64,000 nucleotides of DNA from Affinundibacterium nitidum (GTDB taxonomy: Bacteria > Pseudomonadota > Gammaproteobacteria > Burkholderiales > Burkholderiaceae_D): assembly GCF_014284155.1 (NCBI RefSeq), contig NZ_JACOFZ010000001.1:1568545-1632544 (forward strand), read 5' to 3'. A program made the translations under genes and the position numbers. Within the stretch, counting starts at the first letter, position 1; each line of letters starts with the position of its first letter. Of this stretch, positions 17,453-26,777 are shown in pieces. The notes below the pieces were generated by a model that saw only the letters and a program-made list of their open reading frames with translations, was not told where the DNA came from and searched no databases.

Positions 17453-20182
17453 CTATTGCGTTGGAATTTTTTCAATGTTTTTGTCGAGTTTCGGTTCGAA
17501 TAGATTCACCTCTGTCGAAGCCTTATTCTTATCCTTGGCGGCATCAGAATTTACCGTTTTTTCAAGTTTCGCAGCAGCTTGAGTTGACCTCGATGAGGTT
17601 TGCTTGTTCCACCAATAGTAAGCCAGTAAGCCGCCGACGACCATCACAATAATGAGCACAATTATTGCATTTGAACGCGCCCGTTTGCGATTGGCACTTT
17701 CCAAATACAGTTCAAACTCATCTTTCGCATCGTAGGATACGAGCGAAGTTCCTGTGCTGAACTGTTCTTCATGCTTCGCGGAGAGCTCTTGGTCATCGTG
17801 TATTACAGCTGCTGGTTCAGCCCCATGAATATCCAATGATAATTGACTTTCATGCTCCCGCATACGCGCTAGTTGTTCTTCTCTTTGCTTACCTTGCTCT
17901 TGCAAGCGAAGTTGCTCAGCCGCCGCAAAATCACGTTGCTGTTCCAAATCACGTCTACGCTCTTCCTCTTGAACTAAGACATCTTGTGCCTGTAAATGTA
18001 AGCGTTGCTGTTCTATCAAAGCCTGTTCAGCAACAAGACGCTCTTGCGCTAAAGCTTGCGCCTCCTGCTCGCGCACGATTTTTTGGCGCGCCACAACCTC
18101 CGCCTCTTTTTCTGCTTTCAAACGCGACTTAACCTGCTGCAATAACTCTTTTTCTATCGCAATTTCACGATGAGCTGCGGCAAGCAATTCTTTTTCCTGC
18201 TCGGCCATCGCGCAAGCTTCAGAAAATTCAGCATCATTCACTTGTACTTGGCTCGACAACTCTTGTCGTTGGAGCTGCAATTGCTTCAGTATTTGCTCCT
18301 GTTGTTCACGCTCTGACTTCAACTGTAGTAACCGTTCTTGCGCGTTTTGGTTCTGCTCAATTAAGGCAATTTGCTCGCGCTCCAGTTTCTGGATAAGCTC
18401 AACGTTAGCTAAAGCACTTTGCTCGGCTCGAAGACGTTCGTTGATACTCGATTCTATCTGGCGCGACGTCTCTAGTTCTAAAGCGCTTGCTTTTGCAAGT
18501 TCAGCCTCGGTCAAAATACGCTGCTCGGCTAAGCGCTGAGCGTCAATCTCAGCTTGTAATCGAATCTCGTTCTTTTGTTGCGCTGCTATTGTTGCAGCAA
18601 CGCGCTCTCGAGCGACTACTTCAGCTTCGAGCTCAGCTTTAGCAAGCGCTTTTGCAGCCTCAATTAATTGCTCCTCTTGCGACAACCTCAACTGCTCGAG
18701 TTTCACAACCTCGGCGTCATCAACTTGGCGCTGTTTAATGAGACGTTCGGCATCGAGCTCTTCTTGCAAACGCTGTCCCTGTAGACGCTCTAACTCTTGT
18801 TCAGCCGCCAAACGGTGGGCAGCTGCATGCGCAGCGAGTTGCTCAGCTTGAAGTCTCTTTTCAACTTGCGCGAGTAATTCTTTCTCTGCGTGTTGTCGAC
18901 GCTCGGTTTGTTTTGCCGCTTCCATATCGGCAATAGCTCTTTCTTCTGCTCTTTGCGCGACAAGCTCTTCGAGCATTTGCTGCTCTTTCGCTTTGCGCTC
19001 TGCCTCATCCTCAGCCATCGACAAAGCAACCGCAGCTTCCATCAAGTCAGTTTCAAGTTGCATTTTTTCATGCAATAACTGCGCTGCCTCATTTTGAGCG
19101 TCAATACGCTCTTGCACACGTTGCTCCGCTAACCGACTTACGACCAATCGCTCAGTGGATTTCACTTTCACATCTTGCTCAAATGCGATAGTGAGTTTTG
19201 AAGCTTTTATAAGGGCGTTCTCAGTTTCGACGAGTGTATTCTTGCGATGTATTGCAAGCTCATCTTCCTTTTCTTTTTCGCGAGCAAGTTCAAGTGCCTG
19301 CTCTTCTTTAGCAAGTCGTTCTCGCGCTAATTGCTCCGCACGCATATCGGATTCGCTACTTTCGCGCGACAAGCGTAATAACTCAGCATCTCGCTCAATT
19401 CGCTCATTGGCGAGCTTAAAGAGCTGCTGCTCTTCTTGCTCCCTTTGTTGTGCCGCGGCAAGCGCCGCTTGCTCAGCCAAGGCACGACTTTTTGCGGCAG
19501 CGATCAAGGCCGCCTCAGCCTCTTGTCTTGCCTTAGCCGTGATCGCGGCCTCACGTTCCAATTGCGCGCGTTCTTCCGCAGTTTTCTCTGCTCTTTGCGT
19601 CGCCGCTAGATGAGCTTCAGCTTTCGCTTTGGCTTTCGCTTCAAGTTCGATAACTTGTTCTACAGTCAATTGCGCCTGGTCTTCCAAGCTGGCTCTTGAC
19701 TGTTCTAATTCATTCAAATTCTTTTCAGCATCAGCGCGCTCCTTGGCAAGGCGAAGCGCGTTCTGCTCACTTTCAAGTCTCTCCTTCGCCAACTTCTCGG
19801 CTTGTTTTTCAGCGAGTAACCGAGAACGAATTTTATGCAAGAGGTCTTGTTCAAAATCAGCTCGAGTATTGGCATCAATCAGCATATCTCGTTCAATTTT
19901 TGCGCGGGCATAGGCAGCCTGTTGCAGCTCCCACTCTTTATCAATCTGATCCAAGACACTTTCGTTCACTTTACTCAGTGTGGTCGCTGACTCAAGCTCG
20001 CCATTGTCAAGCGCTGCCATAGGTTTGCCCTCATTAGCGCTTGAATTTACCAAGTCATCTGGGGAGCTGCGAGGAACAGTGCGTCGCAAATCCGGACCGC
20101 TGTCGCCACCTAAAGTGCGGTCCTCACCGAATTTATCAGATGAAGAGGCACCGAACAGCGTTTGTTTGAGTTGTTTAAACAT
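17453..20182 (-). CDS. 909-residue coiled-coil protein with C-terminal membrane anchor
   Basis: Not recognised. After a polar N-terminus of about 75 residues, residues 80-790 are an almost unbroken coiled coil of A, E, Q, L, R and K built from degenerate units such as RL-AEK-AE-LAKERLE-EQ repeated at 40-60 residue intervals. One membrane segment follows (about 839-858, AIIVLIIVMVVGGLLAYYWW), then a polar tail of 51 residues. There is no signal peptide, so a tail-anchored protein with the long rod in the cytoplasm is likely, though TolA-like topology cannot be excluded. It lies downstream of the outer-membrane protein gene on the same strand, 228 bases apart, and converges with cdd. Possible cytoskeletal or scaffold role is speculation. 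Confidence 0.75.
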   Translation of the reverse strand: MFKQLKQTLFGASSSDKFGEDRTLGGDSGPDLRRTVPRSSPDDLVNSSANEGKPMAALDNGELESATTLSKVNESVLDQIDKEWELQQAAYARAKIERDMLIDANTRADFEQDLLHKIRSRLLAEKQAEKLAKERLESEQNALRLAKERADAEKNLNELEQSRASLEDQAQLTVEQVIELEAKAKAKAEAHLAATQRAEKTAEERAQLEREAAITAKARQEAEAALIAAAKSRALAEQAALAAAQQREQEEQQLFKLANERIERDAELLRLSRESSESDMRAEQLARERLAKEEQALELAREKEKEDELAIHRKNTLVETENALIKASKLTIAFEQDVKVKSTERLVVSRLAEQRVQERIDAQNEAAQLLHEKMQLETDLMEAAVALSMAEDEAERKAKEQQMLEELVAQRAEERAIADMEAAKQTERRQHAEKELLAQVEKRLQAEQLAAHAAAHRLAAEQELERLQGQRLQEELDAERLIKQRQVDDAEVVKLEQLRLSQEEQLIEAAKALAKAELEAEVVARERVAATIAAQQKNEIRLQAEIDAQRLAEQRILTEAELAKASALELETSRQIESSINERLRAEQSALANVELIQKLEREQIALIEQNQNAQERLLQLKSEREQQEQILKQLQLQRQELSSQVQVNDAEFSEACAMAEQEKELLAAAHREIAIEKELLQQVKSRLKAEKEAEVVARQKIVREQEAQALAQERLVAEQALIEQQRLHLQAQDVLVQEEERRRDLEQQRDFAAAEQLRLQEQGKQREEQLARMREHESQLSLDIHGAEPAAVIHDDQELSAKHEEQFSTGTSLVSYDAKDEFELYLESANRKRARSNAIIVLIIVMVVGGLLAYYWWNKQTSSRSTQAAAKLEKTVNSDAAKDKNKASTEVNLFEPKLDKNIEKIPTQ

Positions 20183-20362
20183 GCTTACAAATCCAGATCA
20201 GATACATAACACTAAGGTCAAACGACCATCGGCGTTGGTGACAGTTTGAAAACGAATCAAAAGATGCTCTTATTTTACTGAATAATGAGCATTTTTCCCT
20301 GATCTGGGGCAGACAAGCTGAGAAGGGAGGCAGAAATGCAGCGATACAACCACATCTATGGC

Positions 20363-20383
20363 GAGGCTGAAGGTTTCAGCCTC
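20363..20383 (+). terminator. Hairpin between two minus-strand genes, possible terminator
   Basis: GAGGCTGAA, loop GGT, TTCAGCCTC, followed on the plus strand by TTATTTT. It lies 27 bases after the stop of the outer-membrane protein gene, but the T-rich side faces the plus strand, where no gene precedes it. It may still end the minus-strand transcript or act as an RNA end-protecting hairpin. Confidence 0.4.
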
Positions 20384-20410
20384 TTATTTTGCCCTTAAAA
20401 ATTGAAAGAC

Positions 20411-21238
20411 TCAGAAGCGAATAGCAAAACCGATCCCTCCAGCAATGCTTGGAGCGGCTTTTGTCAAACCTTTGGAAATCCAAGCATCGACCTGAATATC
20501 GTTTGATATCAAGTGTGATACGCCAGTATCAAAGGTCGTGACGTTTCCGCCATTTGCTTTTGATTGAATTTGCTGACCAGAAAGTTCAATAAAACCACGC
20601 CAACCTTCGGCTAAGGGGCGACTCGCGGTGATGGCCAAAATGCCCATGTTATAGCGTTTCCCCTCAGCATTTTTCTCCAGTACGATACCTGGCATAATAC
20701 CAACCGAAACGTCACCAGGTAATTCCCACTCCGCTACCATACGCAACGATGGTCTTACGCCCTGACCTTTGAACGCACTTGATCCTGTCTCAAGATCTGC
20801 ATGCAGTAACCACGCAATTGCAGGGCGACCCGTCGCCTCATCGCTATCTTGCATTTGCCATTTCGTGCCGAGCGAAAGATCTCCAAAGCCATTTTGCGTG
20901 GTGCTTAGTACACCAGGCGCTTCCGTTCTGGCTCGCATAAAGCCATCAGTCTCTAAACGAAGTTCCCATGTATCTGCAACGCCTAACCTAAATAAAGCAG
21001 GCGTATTCATGCCGTTTACCTTGACGCCATCTTGCTTATTCCTGTCAAAGCTCAACCCCGTTTCGAACTGAAACCGTCCTCGTCCTACCACCTGCCCGGA
21101 CTCAACAAAATCGGGACGATCAGTTGCAATGGGCTCAGACTTGGTCGCCTCTTGGGCATAGGCCAGACCAGACGTAGAAGCTGCCGCCAACATTACGAAG
21201 TAAAAAACACGTGGACAAACAAGTTTCGAAAATGACAT
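20411..21238 (-). CDS. Outer-membrane barrel protein of the 'transporter'/phenol MetA-degradation family
   Basis: Likely outer-membrane beta-barrel of about 275 residues related to Pfam family Phenol_MetA_deg (named from a degradation cluster, actual function mostly unknown). A signal peptide ends near AYAQ, the mature protein starts with ATDRPDFVESGQVVG (typical of the family), alternating strands follow, and the chain ends in Phe (GFAIRF), as barrels do. I place the start at 21238, with a perfect AAGGAG six bases upstream; a longer frame to 21304 has no such site. No degradation genes are nearby, so substrate is open. Confidence 0.75.
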   Translation of the reverse strand: MSFSKLVCPRVFYFVMLAAASTSGLAYAQEATKSEPIATDRPDFVESGQVVGRGRFQFETGLSFDRNKQDGVKVNGMNTPALFRLGVADTWELRLETDGFMRARTEAPGVLSTTQNGFGDLSLGTKWQMQDSDEATGRPAIAWLLHADLETGSSAFKGQGVRPSLRMVAEWELPGDVSVGIMPGIVLEKNAEGKRYNMGILAITASRPLAEGWRGFIELSGQQIQSKANGGNVTTFDTGVSHLISNDIQVDAWISKGLTKAAPSIAGGIGFAIRF

Positions 21239-21563
21239 GTCGTACTCCTTAGGGTATCCAACTTGGAAAGCAATGGTGACGGCTGACGAACTGTAAAGAT
21301 TCACGCACCGAGGAATGCGAGGGTTTTAATCCAGTACGGCTTTGCCAGAAAGTATTGAATTAGTGCAACAAATATAAACGATGCCCATTTGCAACTCAAG
21401 AAAATCAACATTAGGCGTGGTTTTTCAGTGCACTTCACGAATTTCATCTTTTTTTCATGTTCTTCAGGAACTTTTCGCTATGAAACTCTTCCAAGCTGCG
21501 TGAAAATTTCATCTACGCAACATCATCAATTTTCCGCCCTTTCCACTTCTTGGAGTAAACACA

Positions 21564-24044
21564 ATGCGTTTGCCTGTTTCCATTGTACTTTTGTGCATGA
21601 GCATGTCTGCTTTTGCCGCAGATAAGTATGAAGACAAGTTCGCCCAATTAGGCGAGCTTCTGCCCACCCCAACTTCAGTCCGTACCGCGTCCGGTGCACC
21701 AGGCCACGAATATTGGCAACAACGCGCTGACTATGTGATTCGTGCAAGTCTCGACGAATCCAAGCGTGCGATTACGGGTGCGGAAACCATCACGTACCAC
21801 AATAATTCGCCAGATACTTTGAATTACCTGTGGATACAACTCGATCAGAACATCTTCCGTGCTGATTCTGATGCCAACAAAACACGCACTTTACCCTCTC
21901 GCGATGCATGGAAAAACCCGAATGCGGTGAGTTTCCAAGCGATGAGCGTAATGAATGAACGTGATTCTTTCGACGGTGGTTTCAAAATTGCTGCTGTCAA
22001 AGGTGGAGATGGTCAAGCCTTAAAACATGTCATTAATCGCACCATGATGCGCATTGATTTGCCAACACCATTGAAACCAGGTGCCAAATTCGTCTTCAGC
22101 ATTGATTGGAGCTATAACATCGGCAACGGTAAATTGCTCGGTGGTCGCGATGGCTATGAACACTTCAAAGAAGACAAGAACGATATCTTCGAAATTGCGC
22201 AATGGTTCCCACGCATGGCCGCTTACTATGATGTCTACGGTTGGCAGCACAAGCAATTCTTAGGCTCTGGAGAATTCACACTAGAGTTCGGTGACTACGA
22301 TGTGCAATTGACCGTACCAAGCGACCACGTTGTCTCCGCTACTGGTGAATTGGCGAATGCCGATAACGTACTGACCGCGACGCAGCGTGAACGTTTGAAG
22401 CAAGCACGTACGGCAAAAACGCCAGTTGTGATCGTGACGCAAAAAGAAGCAGAAGAAGCAGAAAAAACACGTGCTACAACAAGCAAGACTTGGCATTTCA
22501 AAGCCAAAAACGTACGTGACTTCGCTTGGGCATCTTCGCGCAAATACATCTGGGACGCACAAGGCTACAAAACTGGCACAAGCTCTGGCTTAGCGATGTC
22601 TTTCTACCCGAAAGAAGCCAACCCGTTGTGGGGTCAATATTCAACACAAGCGATTATTCACACAATTGAGCAATACAATAAGTTCTCACTGGATTATCCA
22701 TACCCAATCGCACAATCTGTGAATGGTCCACAAGGCGGTATGGAGTATCCAATGTTGTCGTTCAACGGTGGCCGTCCAACGAAGGATAAGAAAACTGGCG
22801 AACTGACTTACTCCAAACGCACTAAATATGGCTTGATTAGCGTGATCATTCACGAAGTTGGTCATAATTACTTCCCAATGATCGTCAACTCTGACGAGCG
22901 TCAATGGACTTGGATGGACGAAGGTTTGAACTCTTTCGTACAAAGCTTGGCCGAACAGGCTTGGGAAGAGAATTATCCTGGCACACGCGGTGAACCGCGC
23001 GGCATCGTTGACTACATGAAGAGTCAAAATCAGGTGCCTATCATGACCAACTCTGAGTCTTTATTGCAGTTTGGTCCAAATGCTTATGCCAAACCAGCTG
23101 CTGGCTTACATATTTTGCGTGAGACGATTTTGGGTCGCGAATTGTTTGACTTCGCATTTAAAGAATATGCGCAGCGTTGGAAATTCAAACGTCCAACACC
23201 AGCTGACTTCTTCCGCACGATGGAAGACGCTTCTGGTACAGACCTCGACTGGTTCTGGCGCGGTTGGTTCTACACAACCGACCCAGTCGATATCAGTATC
23301 GATGGTATCGTCGAATACACAGTATCGAGCAAAGATCCAGAAGTCGAAAAAGCATGGCGTCGTGCGCAATTCCAAGCGGAACCTAATTCTACTGCCAATC
23401 AAACTGATAAAGGCAAATTGGAACGTCGTCTCGATTCTCATCCAGAACTGAAAGATTTCTACAATCAGTATGACGATTTCACGGTGACTAACAAAGATCG
23501 TAACGCATACGCTGACATGATGAAATCTTTGGAAGAAGATGAAAAGGCGATGCTCAAATCAGGAAAGTATTTTTACTTGGTTGACTTATCGAACGTCGGC
23601 GGCTTGGTCATGCCTTTGATTTTGGAAATCCAATTGCAAAGTGGTAAAAAGTACATTGAGCGCATCCCTGCCGAAGTATGGCGTTATAACTCCAAGAAGA
23701 TCACCAAATTGATCGTCACCAACGAACCTTTGGTTGGTATTACTCAAGATCCTTATTTGGAAACTGCCGACATCGACACCAACAACAATTCATGGCCACG
23801 TAAAATTACGCAGTCACGTTTAGAGTTGTTCAAGTTTAACTTCCCTCAAGGCGATATGATGCAAGACTTCAAAACGCCATTGAACTCAGAGAAGAAAGAA
23901 CCTGCGAAGGATGCTGCAAAACCTGCAGAATCTGCGCCAGTTCCAGTTGCAGCTCCAGTTGTAGCACCAGTCGCAGCACCAGCATCTGCAAAAGCGACAA
24001 AAGCTGCAAAGCCTGCCAAGGCAGCAGTGAAAGAAGTAAAATAG
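21564..24044 (+). CDS. Secreted M1-family metallopeptidase
   Basis: Zinc gluzincin peptidase of 826 residues with an N-terminal signal peptide (cleavage near AFAAD, about residue 19), so periplasmic or external. The M1 catalytic motif HEVGH (near residue 431) and the downstream WMDEGLNSF with the third ligand Glu are present. The usual aminopeptidase GAMEN equivalent appears as GGMEYPM. The last 60 residues are a low-complexity tail of A, P, K and V, probably disordered. GGAG sits nine bases before the ATG. A DUF6702 gene and a TonB-dependent receptor gene follow at short distance, which suggests they act together in peptide or metal acquisition. Confidence 0.92.
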   Translation: MRLPVSIVLLCMSMSAFAADKYEDKFAQLGELLPTPTSVRTASGAPGHEYWQQRADYVIRASLDESKRAITGAETITYHNNSPDTLNYLWIQLDQNIFRADSDANKTRTLPSRDAWKNPNAVSFQAMSVMNERDSFDGGFKIAAVKGGDGQALKHVINRTMMRIDLPTPLKPGAKFVFSIDWSYNIGNGKLLGGRDGYEHFKEDKNDIFEIAQWFPRMAAYYDVYGWQHKQFLGSGEFTLEFGDYDVQLTVPSDHVVSATGELANADNVLTATQRERLKQARTAKTPVVIVTQKEAEEAEKTRATTSKTWHFKAKNVRDFAWASSRKYIWDAQGYKTGTSSGLAMSFYPKEANPLWGQYSTQAIIHTIEQYNKFSLDYPYPIAQSVNGPQGGMEYPMLSFNGGRPTKDKKTGELTYSKRTKYGLISVIIHEVGHNYFPMIVNSDERQWTWMDEGLNSFVQSLAEQAWEENYPGTRGEPRGIVDYMKSQNQVPIMTNSESLLQFGPNAYAKPAAGLHILRETILGRELFDFAFKEYAQRWKFKRPTPADFFRTMEDASGTDLDWFWRGWFYTTDPVDISIDGIVEYTVSSKDPEVEKAWRRAQFQAEPNSTANQTDKGKLERRLDSHPELKDFYNQYDDFTVTNKDRNAYADMMKSLEEDEKAMLKSGKYFYLVDLSNVGGLVMPLILEIQLQSGKKYIERIPAEVWRYNSKKITKLIVTNEPLVGITQDPYLETADIDTNNNSWPRKITQSRLELFKFNFPQGDMMQDFKTPLNSEKKEPAKDAAKPAESAPVPVAAPVVAPVAAPASAKATKAAKPAKAAVKEVK

Positions 24045-24073
24045 GTCATTGAATCACCATTCATTAGAAACAC

Positions 24074-24580
24074 ATGATCCTATCTCGTATCAAAATCGGC
24101 GTTGCCACAGCACTCGTTCTTATGAGTGCTGCGGCATTTGCTCACCGTTTTCATGCTGGTATCACTGATATCAGTATGAATCCGCGGAGCGGCAACACGG
24201 AAATTGTGCACACTTTTATGGCGCACGATGTAGAGGCGCTTCTTGAAAATCTGTACCAACGTCAATTCGATTTAAGTGATCCTGATGATGTGCAAGTTTT
24301 CAAGAAATACTTCGAAAAGCAATTTTACATTCTCAATCCTAAGCAAGAAAAACTCGATATCAAATGGGTAGGTTTGCGGGTTGATCCAAATAGTGTATTT
24401 GTATTCCAAGAGATCGAAAAACAGGCTCTTGCGCCTGAGTCAATCGTTCACCAAGCAGTTTTGACTGACTTCCTTGTTGATCAAGTCAACACCCTCAATA
24501 TTAACGGTGTGCAAGCCAACGGCAAAACAGTTCAAACCTTGACCTTCCACCGTGCAAAGCGCGAACAAGTTCTTCCTTGA
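24074..24580 (+). CDS. DUF6702 family exported protein
   Basis: Small exported protein of 168 residues with a signal peptide ending near AAFAH. The start of the mature protein, HRFHAGITDISMN, followed by TEIVHTFMAHDVE and later NGKTVQTLTFHRA, matches what I know of DUF6702, a family found beside M1 peptidases and TonB receptors. Several His near the mature N-terminus could bind metal. It lies 29 bases after the M1 gene and 55 before the receptor gene, so all three are probably one transcript. Biochemical role unknown. Confidence 0.75.
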   Translation: MILSRIKIGVATALVLMSAAAFAHRFHAGITDISMNPRSGNTEIVHTFMAHDVEALLENLYQRQFDLSDPDDVQVFKKYFEKQFYILNPKQEKLDIKWVGLRVDPNSVFVFQEIEKQALAPESIVHQAVLTDFLVDQVNTLNINGVQANGKTVQTLTFHRAKREQVLP

Positions 24581-24635
24581 TTCAGCATACCAAATCACAG
24601 CAACGCGGACACCCACTGTTTGCTGCCTCTGCATT

Positions 24636-26672
24636 ATGAAACTTCAAACTTTGTCTCTCAGCATACTCATCGCATTTCACGCAAGTGCTTACGCTGACGA
24701 CTCGGTTGTACATCGCGTTAGCATTGACGGTTCGCGCAGTAGTCAACTTGGCTTACTGGATGCCGCCAATGCAGGAACGATTGGTCAGAAGAAATTGGAA
24801 AGTATGACCACCTATCGTCCGGGTGAACTCTTAGAAGCCATTCCAGGCGTCATTGTTAGTCAGCATAGTGGAGAGGGGAAAGCGAACCAATTCTATCTTC
24901 GCGGCTTTAATCTTGACCATGGCACGGATCTACGTACTACAATCGACGAAATGCCAGTAAACCAACGCAGCCATTCACATGGCCAAGGATGGACTGATCT
25001 CAACTTTCTCATTCCTGAGCTCGCTGCGCGCATGGACTATAAAAAGGGACCTTATTCATCTACCACCGGCGACTTTTCATCAGCGGGTAGCGCAGCAATT
25101 ACGTATGCAAACCGTCTGCGTCAAAGCATATTTAGTAGCACGGTAGGTGAACATAACTACCAGCGCGCCTTACTAGCGGCCTCTCCAGATTTCGCCAACG
25201 GCAGTTTATTGTATGCCTTAGAATTAATGCATAACGACGGCCCCTTCGTGCAAGGCGATAATTTCAAAAAAGTGAATGCCGTATTGCGTTATAGCGAAGG
25301 CTTTGCAAACAATGGCTTTAACTTGAGTGCTATGGCATATCGTGGCAGTTGGAACGCAACGGATCAAATTCCCTTGCGTGCGGTTGAAAATGGAAGCCTC
25401 AATCGCTTCGATGCCATCGACCATAGCGATGGAGGCCAAGCTCATCGATATAGCCTATCAGGCGTATGGCGACGTACGACCAATGATGAAGCAAGTAAGT
25501 TGAATGCTTACATCATCCATAACCAGCTTGATCTATTTTCAAACTTTACCTATTACATGGATGATCCGCTGAATGGCGATCAGTTTAGTCAGCCAGATCA
25601 AAGAGTGACGAGCGGTATCAATGCAAGTCATACCTGGCACTCGCATCTCAATGGCTATAACACTGACTTCACTGTCGGCACCCAAATTCAACACGACAAT
25701 ATCTTCAACGGATTAAATAAAACGCGTGAACGCCAGGTACTATCGACTGTGCGACACGATCACATCAAGGAACTCAGTGCGGGTCTATACGCTGACGTGA
25801 GTACTCGCTGGAGTGAATATTTCCGTAGTAATGTCGGCTTACGTTTTGATCGTTTTCAATTTCATGTTCGCAGTGATTGGCTTGAGAATTCCGGCAGCAC
25901 TAGCGATCAATTACTCAGCCCTTCTGCCAGTTTAGTTTTTAGTCCGTGGAAACAGAACGAGTTTTATTTGAATCTAGGACGAGGATTTCATAGCAATGAT
26001 GCGCGTGCTACCCTAACTCGAATCGACCCGCAAAGCCTACAAGCAACAGAAGTTTCGCCAGGTTTGGCACGTTCAAGCGGACAAGAGCTCGGCATACGCA
26101 GTGAGTGGCTACCTGGTCTACAAACTAGCATCTCGCTCTACCGATTAGATTTCGATTCTGAACTCAATTTCGTCGGTGATGCCGGCACCACGGAAGCCGG
26201 GCGCCCTAGCCGTCGCCATGGCATAGAGCTATCGAGCTCCTACCAAGCAAGTAGTTGGCTCAGTCTCGATCTCGATGCGGCTTACGCTCGTGCACGGTAT
26301 CGCCATGCCGAGCCTATCTCTCAATATGTGGTTGGTGCTATCGAAGGCGTTGCCCAATTGTCGGCGACTGTCGATAAACTTGGGCCATGGTCAGGCGCAC
26401 TGCGCTTACGCTATTTCGGACCTCGTGCGTTAACTGAGGACAATCTCGTACGCTCCCGCCCGAGCACCACTTTGAATGGCCGCATTAGCTACAAATGGAC
26501 ATCGAGTCTCAAAGTAGAACTAGAAGGATTTAACCTCAGTAATCGCCGTGATTCAGCGATCGATTACTACTATGCTTCTCAGTTAAAAGGCGAAACTTCG
26601 GCTAAAGAAGATAAACATTTTCATCCGATTGAGCCACGGTCTTTCCGTCTCATGTTAATTAAATCCTTCTGA
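24636..26672 (+). CDS. TonB-dependent outer-membrane receptor
   Basis: Energy-coupled outer-membrane receptor of about 678 residues. It has a signal peptide ending at SAYAD, a TonB-box-like VVHRVSIDG, the plug domain (RPGELLEAIPGVIVS, then YLRGFNLDHGTDL and KGPYSSTTGDFSSAGSA), then a 22-strand-type barrel ending in Phe (LMLIKSF). The plug carries RSHSHGQGW, a short His-rich loop. I use ATG at 24636 because it directly begins a signal peptide; the frame extends to 24552 but overlaps the previous gene. Ligand unknown; a peptide or metal chelate is suggested by the preceding peptidase. Confidence 0.9.
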   Translation: MKLQTLSLSILIAFHASAYADDSVVHRVSIDGSRSSQLGLLDAANAGTIGQKKLESMTTYRPGELLEAIPGVIVSQHSGEGKANQFYLRGFNLDHGTDLRTTIDEMPVNQRSHSHGQGWTDLNFLIPELAARMDYKKGPYSSTTGDFSSAGSAAITYANRLRQSIFSSTVGEHNYQRALLAASPDFANGSLLYALELMHNDGPFVQGDNFKKVNAVLRYSEGFANNGFNLSAMAYRGSWNATDQIPLRAVENGSLNRFDAIDHSDGGQAHRYSLSGVWRRTTNDEASKLNAYIIHNQLDLFSNFTYYMDDPLNGDQFSQPDQRVTSGINASHTWHSHLNGYNTDFTVGTQIQHDNIFNGLNKTRERQVLSTVRHDHIKELSAGLYADVSTRWSEYFRSNVGLRFDRFQFHVRSDWLENSGSTSDQLLSPSASLVFSPWKQNEFYLNLGRGFHSNDARATLTRIDPQSLQATEVSPGLARSSGQELGIRSEWLPGLQTSISLYRLDFDSELNFVGDAGTTEAGRPSRRHGIELSSSYQASSWLSLDLDAAYARARYRHAEPISQYVVGAIEGVAQLSATVDKLGPWSGALRLRYFGPRALTEDNLVRSRPSTTLNGRISYKWTSSLKVELEGFNLSNRRDSAIDYYYASQLKGETSAKEDKHFHPIEPRSFRLMLIKSF

Positions 26673-26777
26673 GCTAATTACCCTAAGCGAACAAGAAATC
26701 GCCTCCGTTGTTGACAGCGAGATCCCATCAGTTACACTGCAAACTTGCTGTAAGACTTTGTACACTGGAGGTGGTTC

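Noticed and set aside
19155-19913. Ser/Cys-rich open frames on the plus strand opposite the coiled-coil gene
   Set aside because: They mirror the Ala/Glu/Gln-rich coding strand; long antisense frames are expected there.
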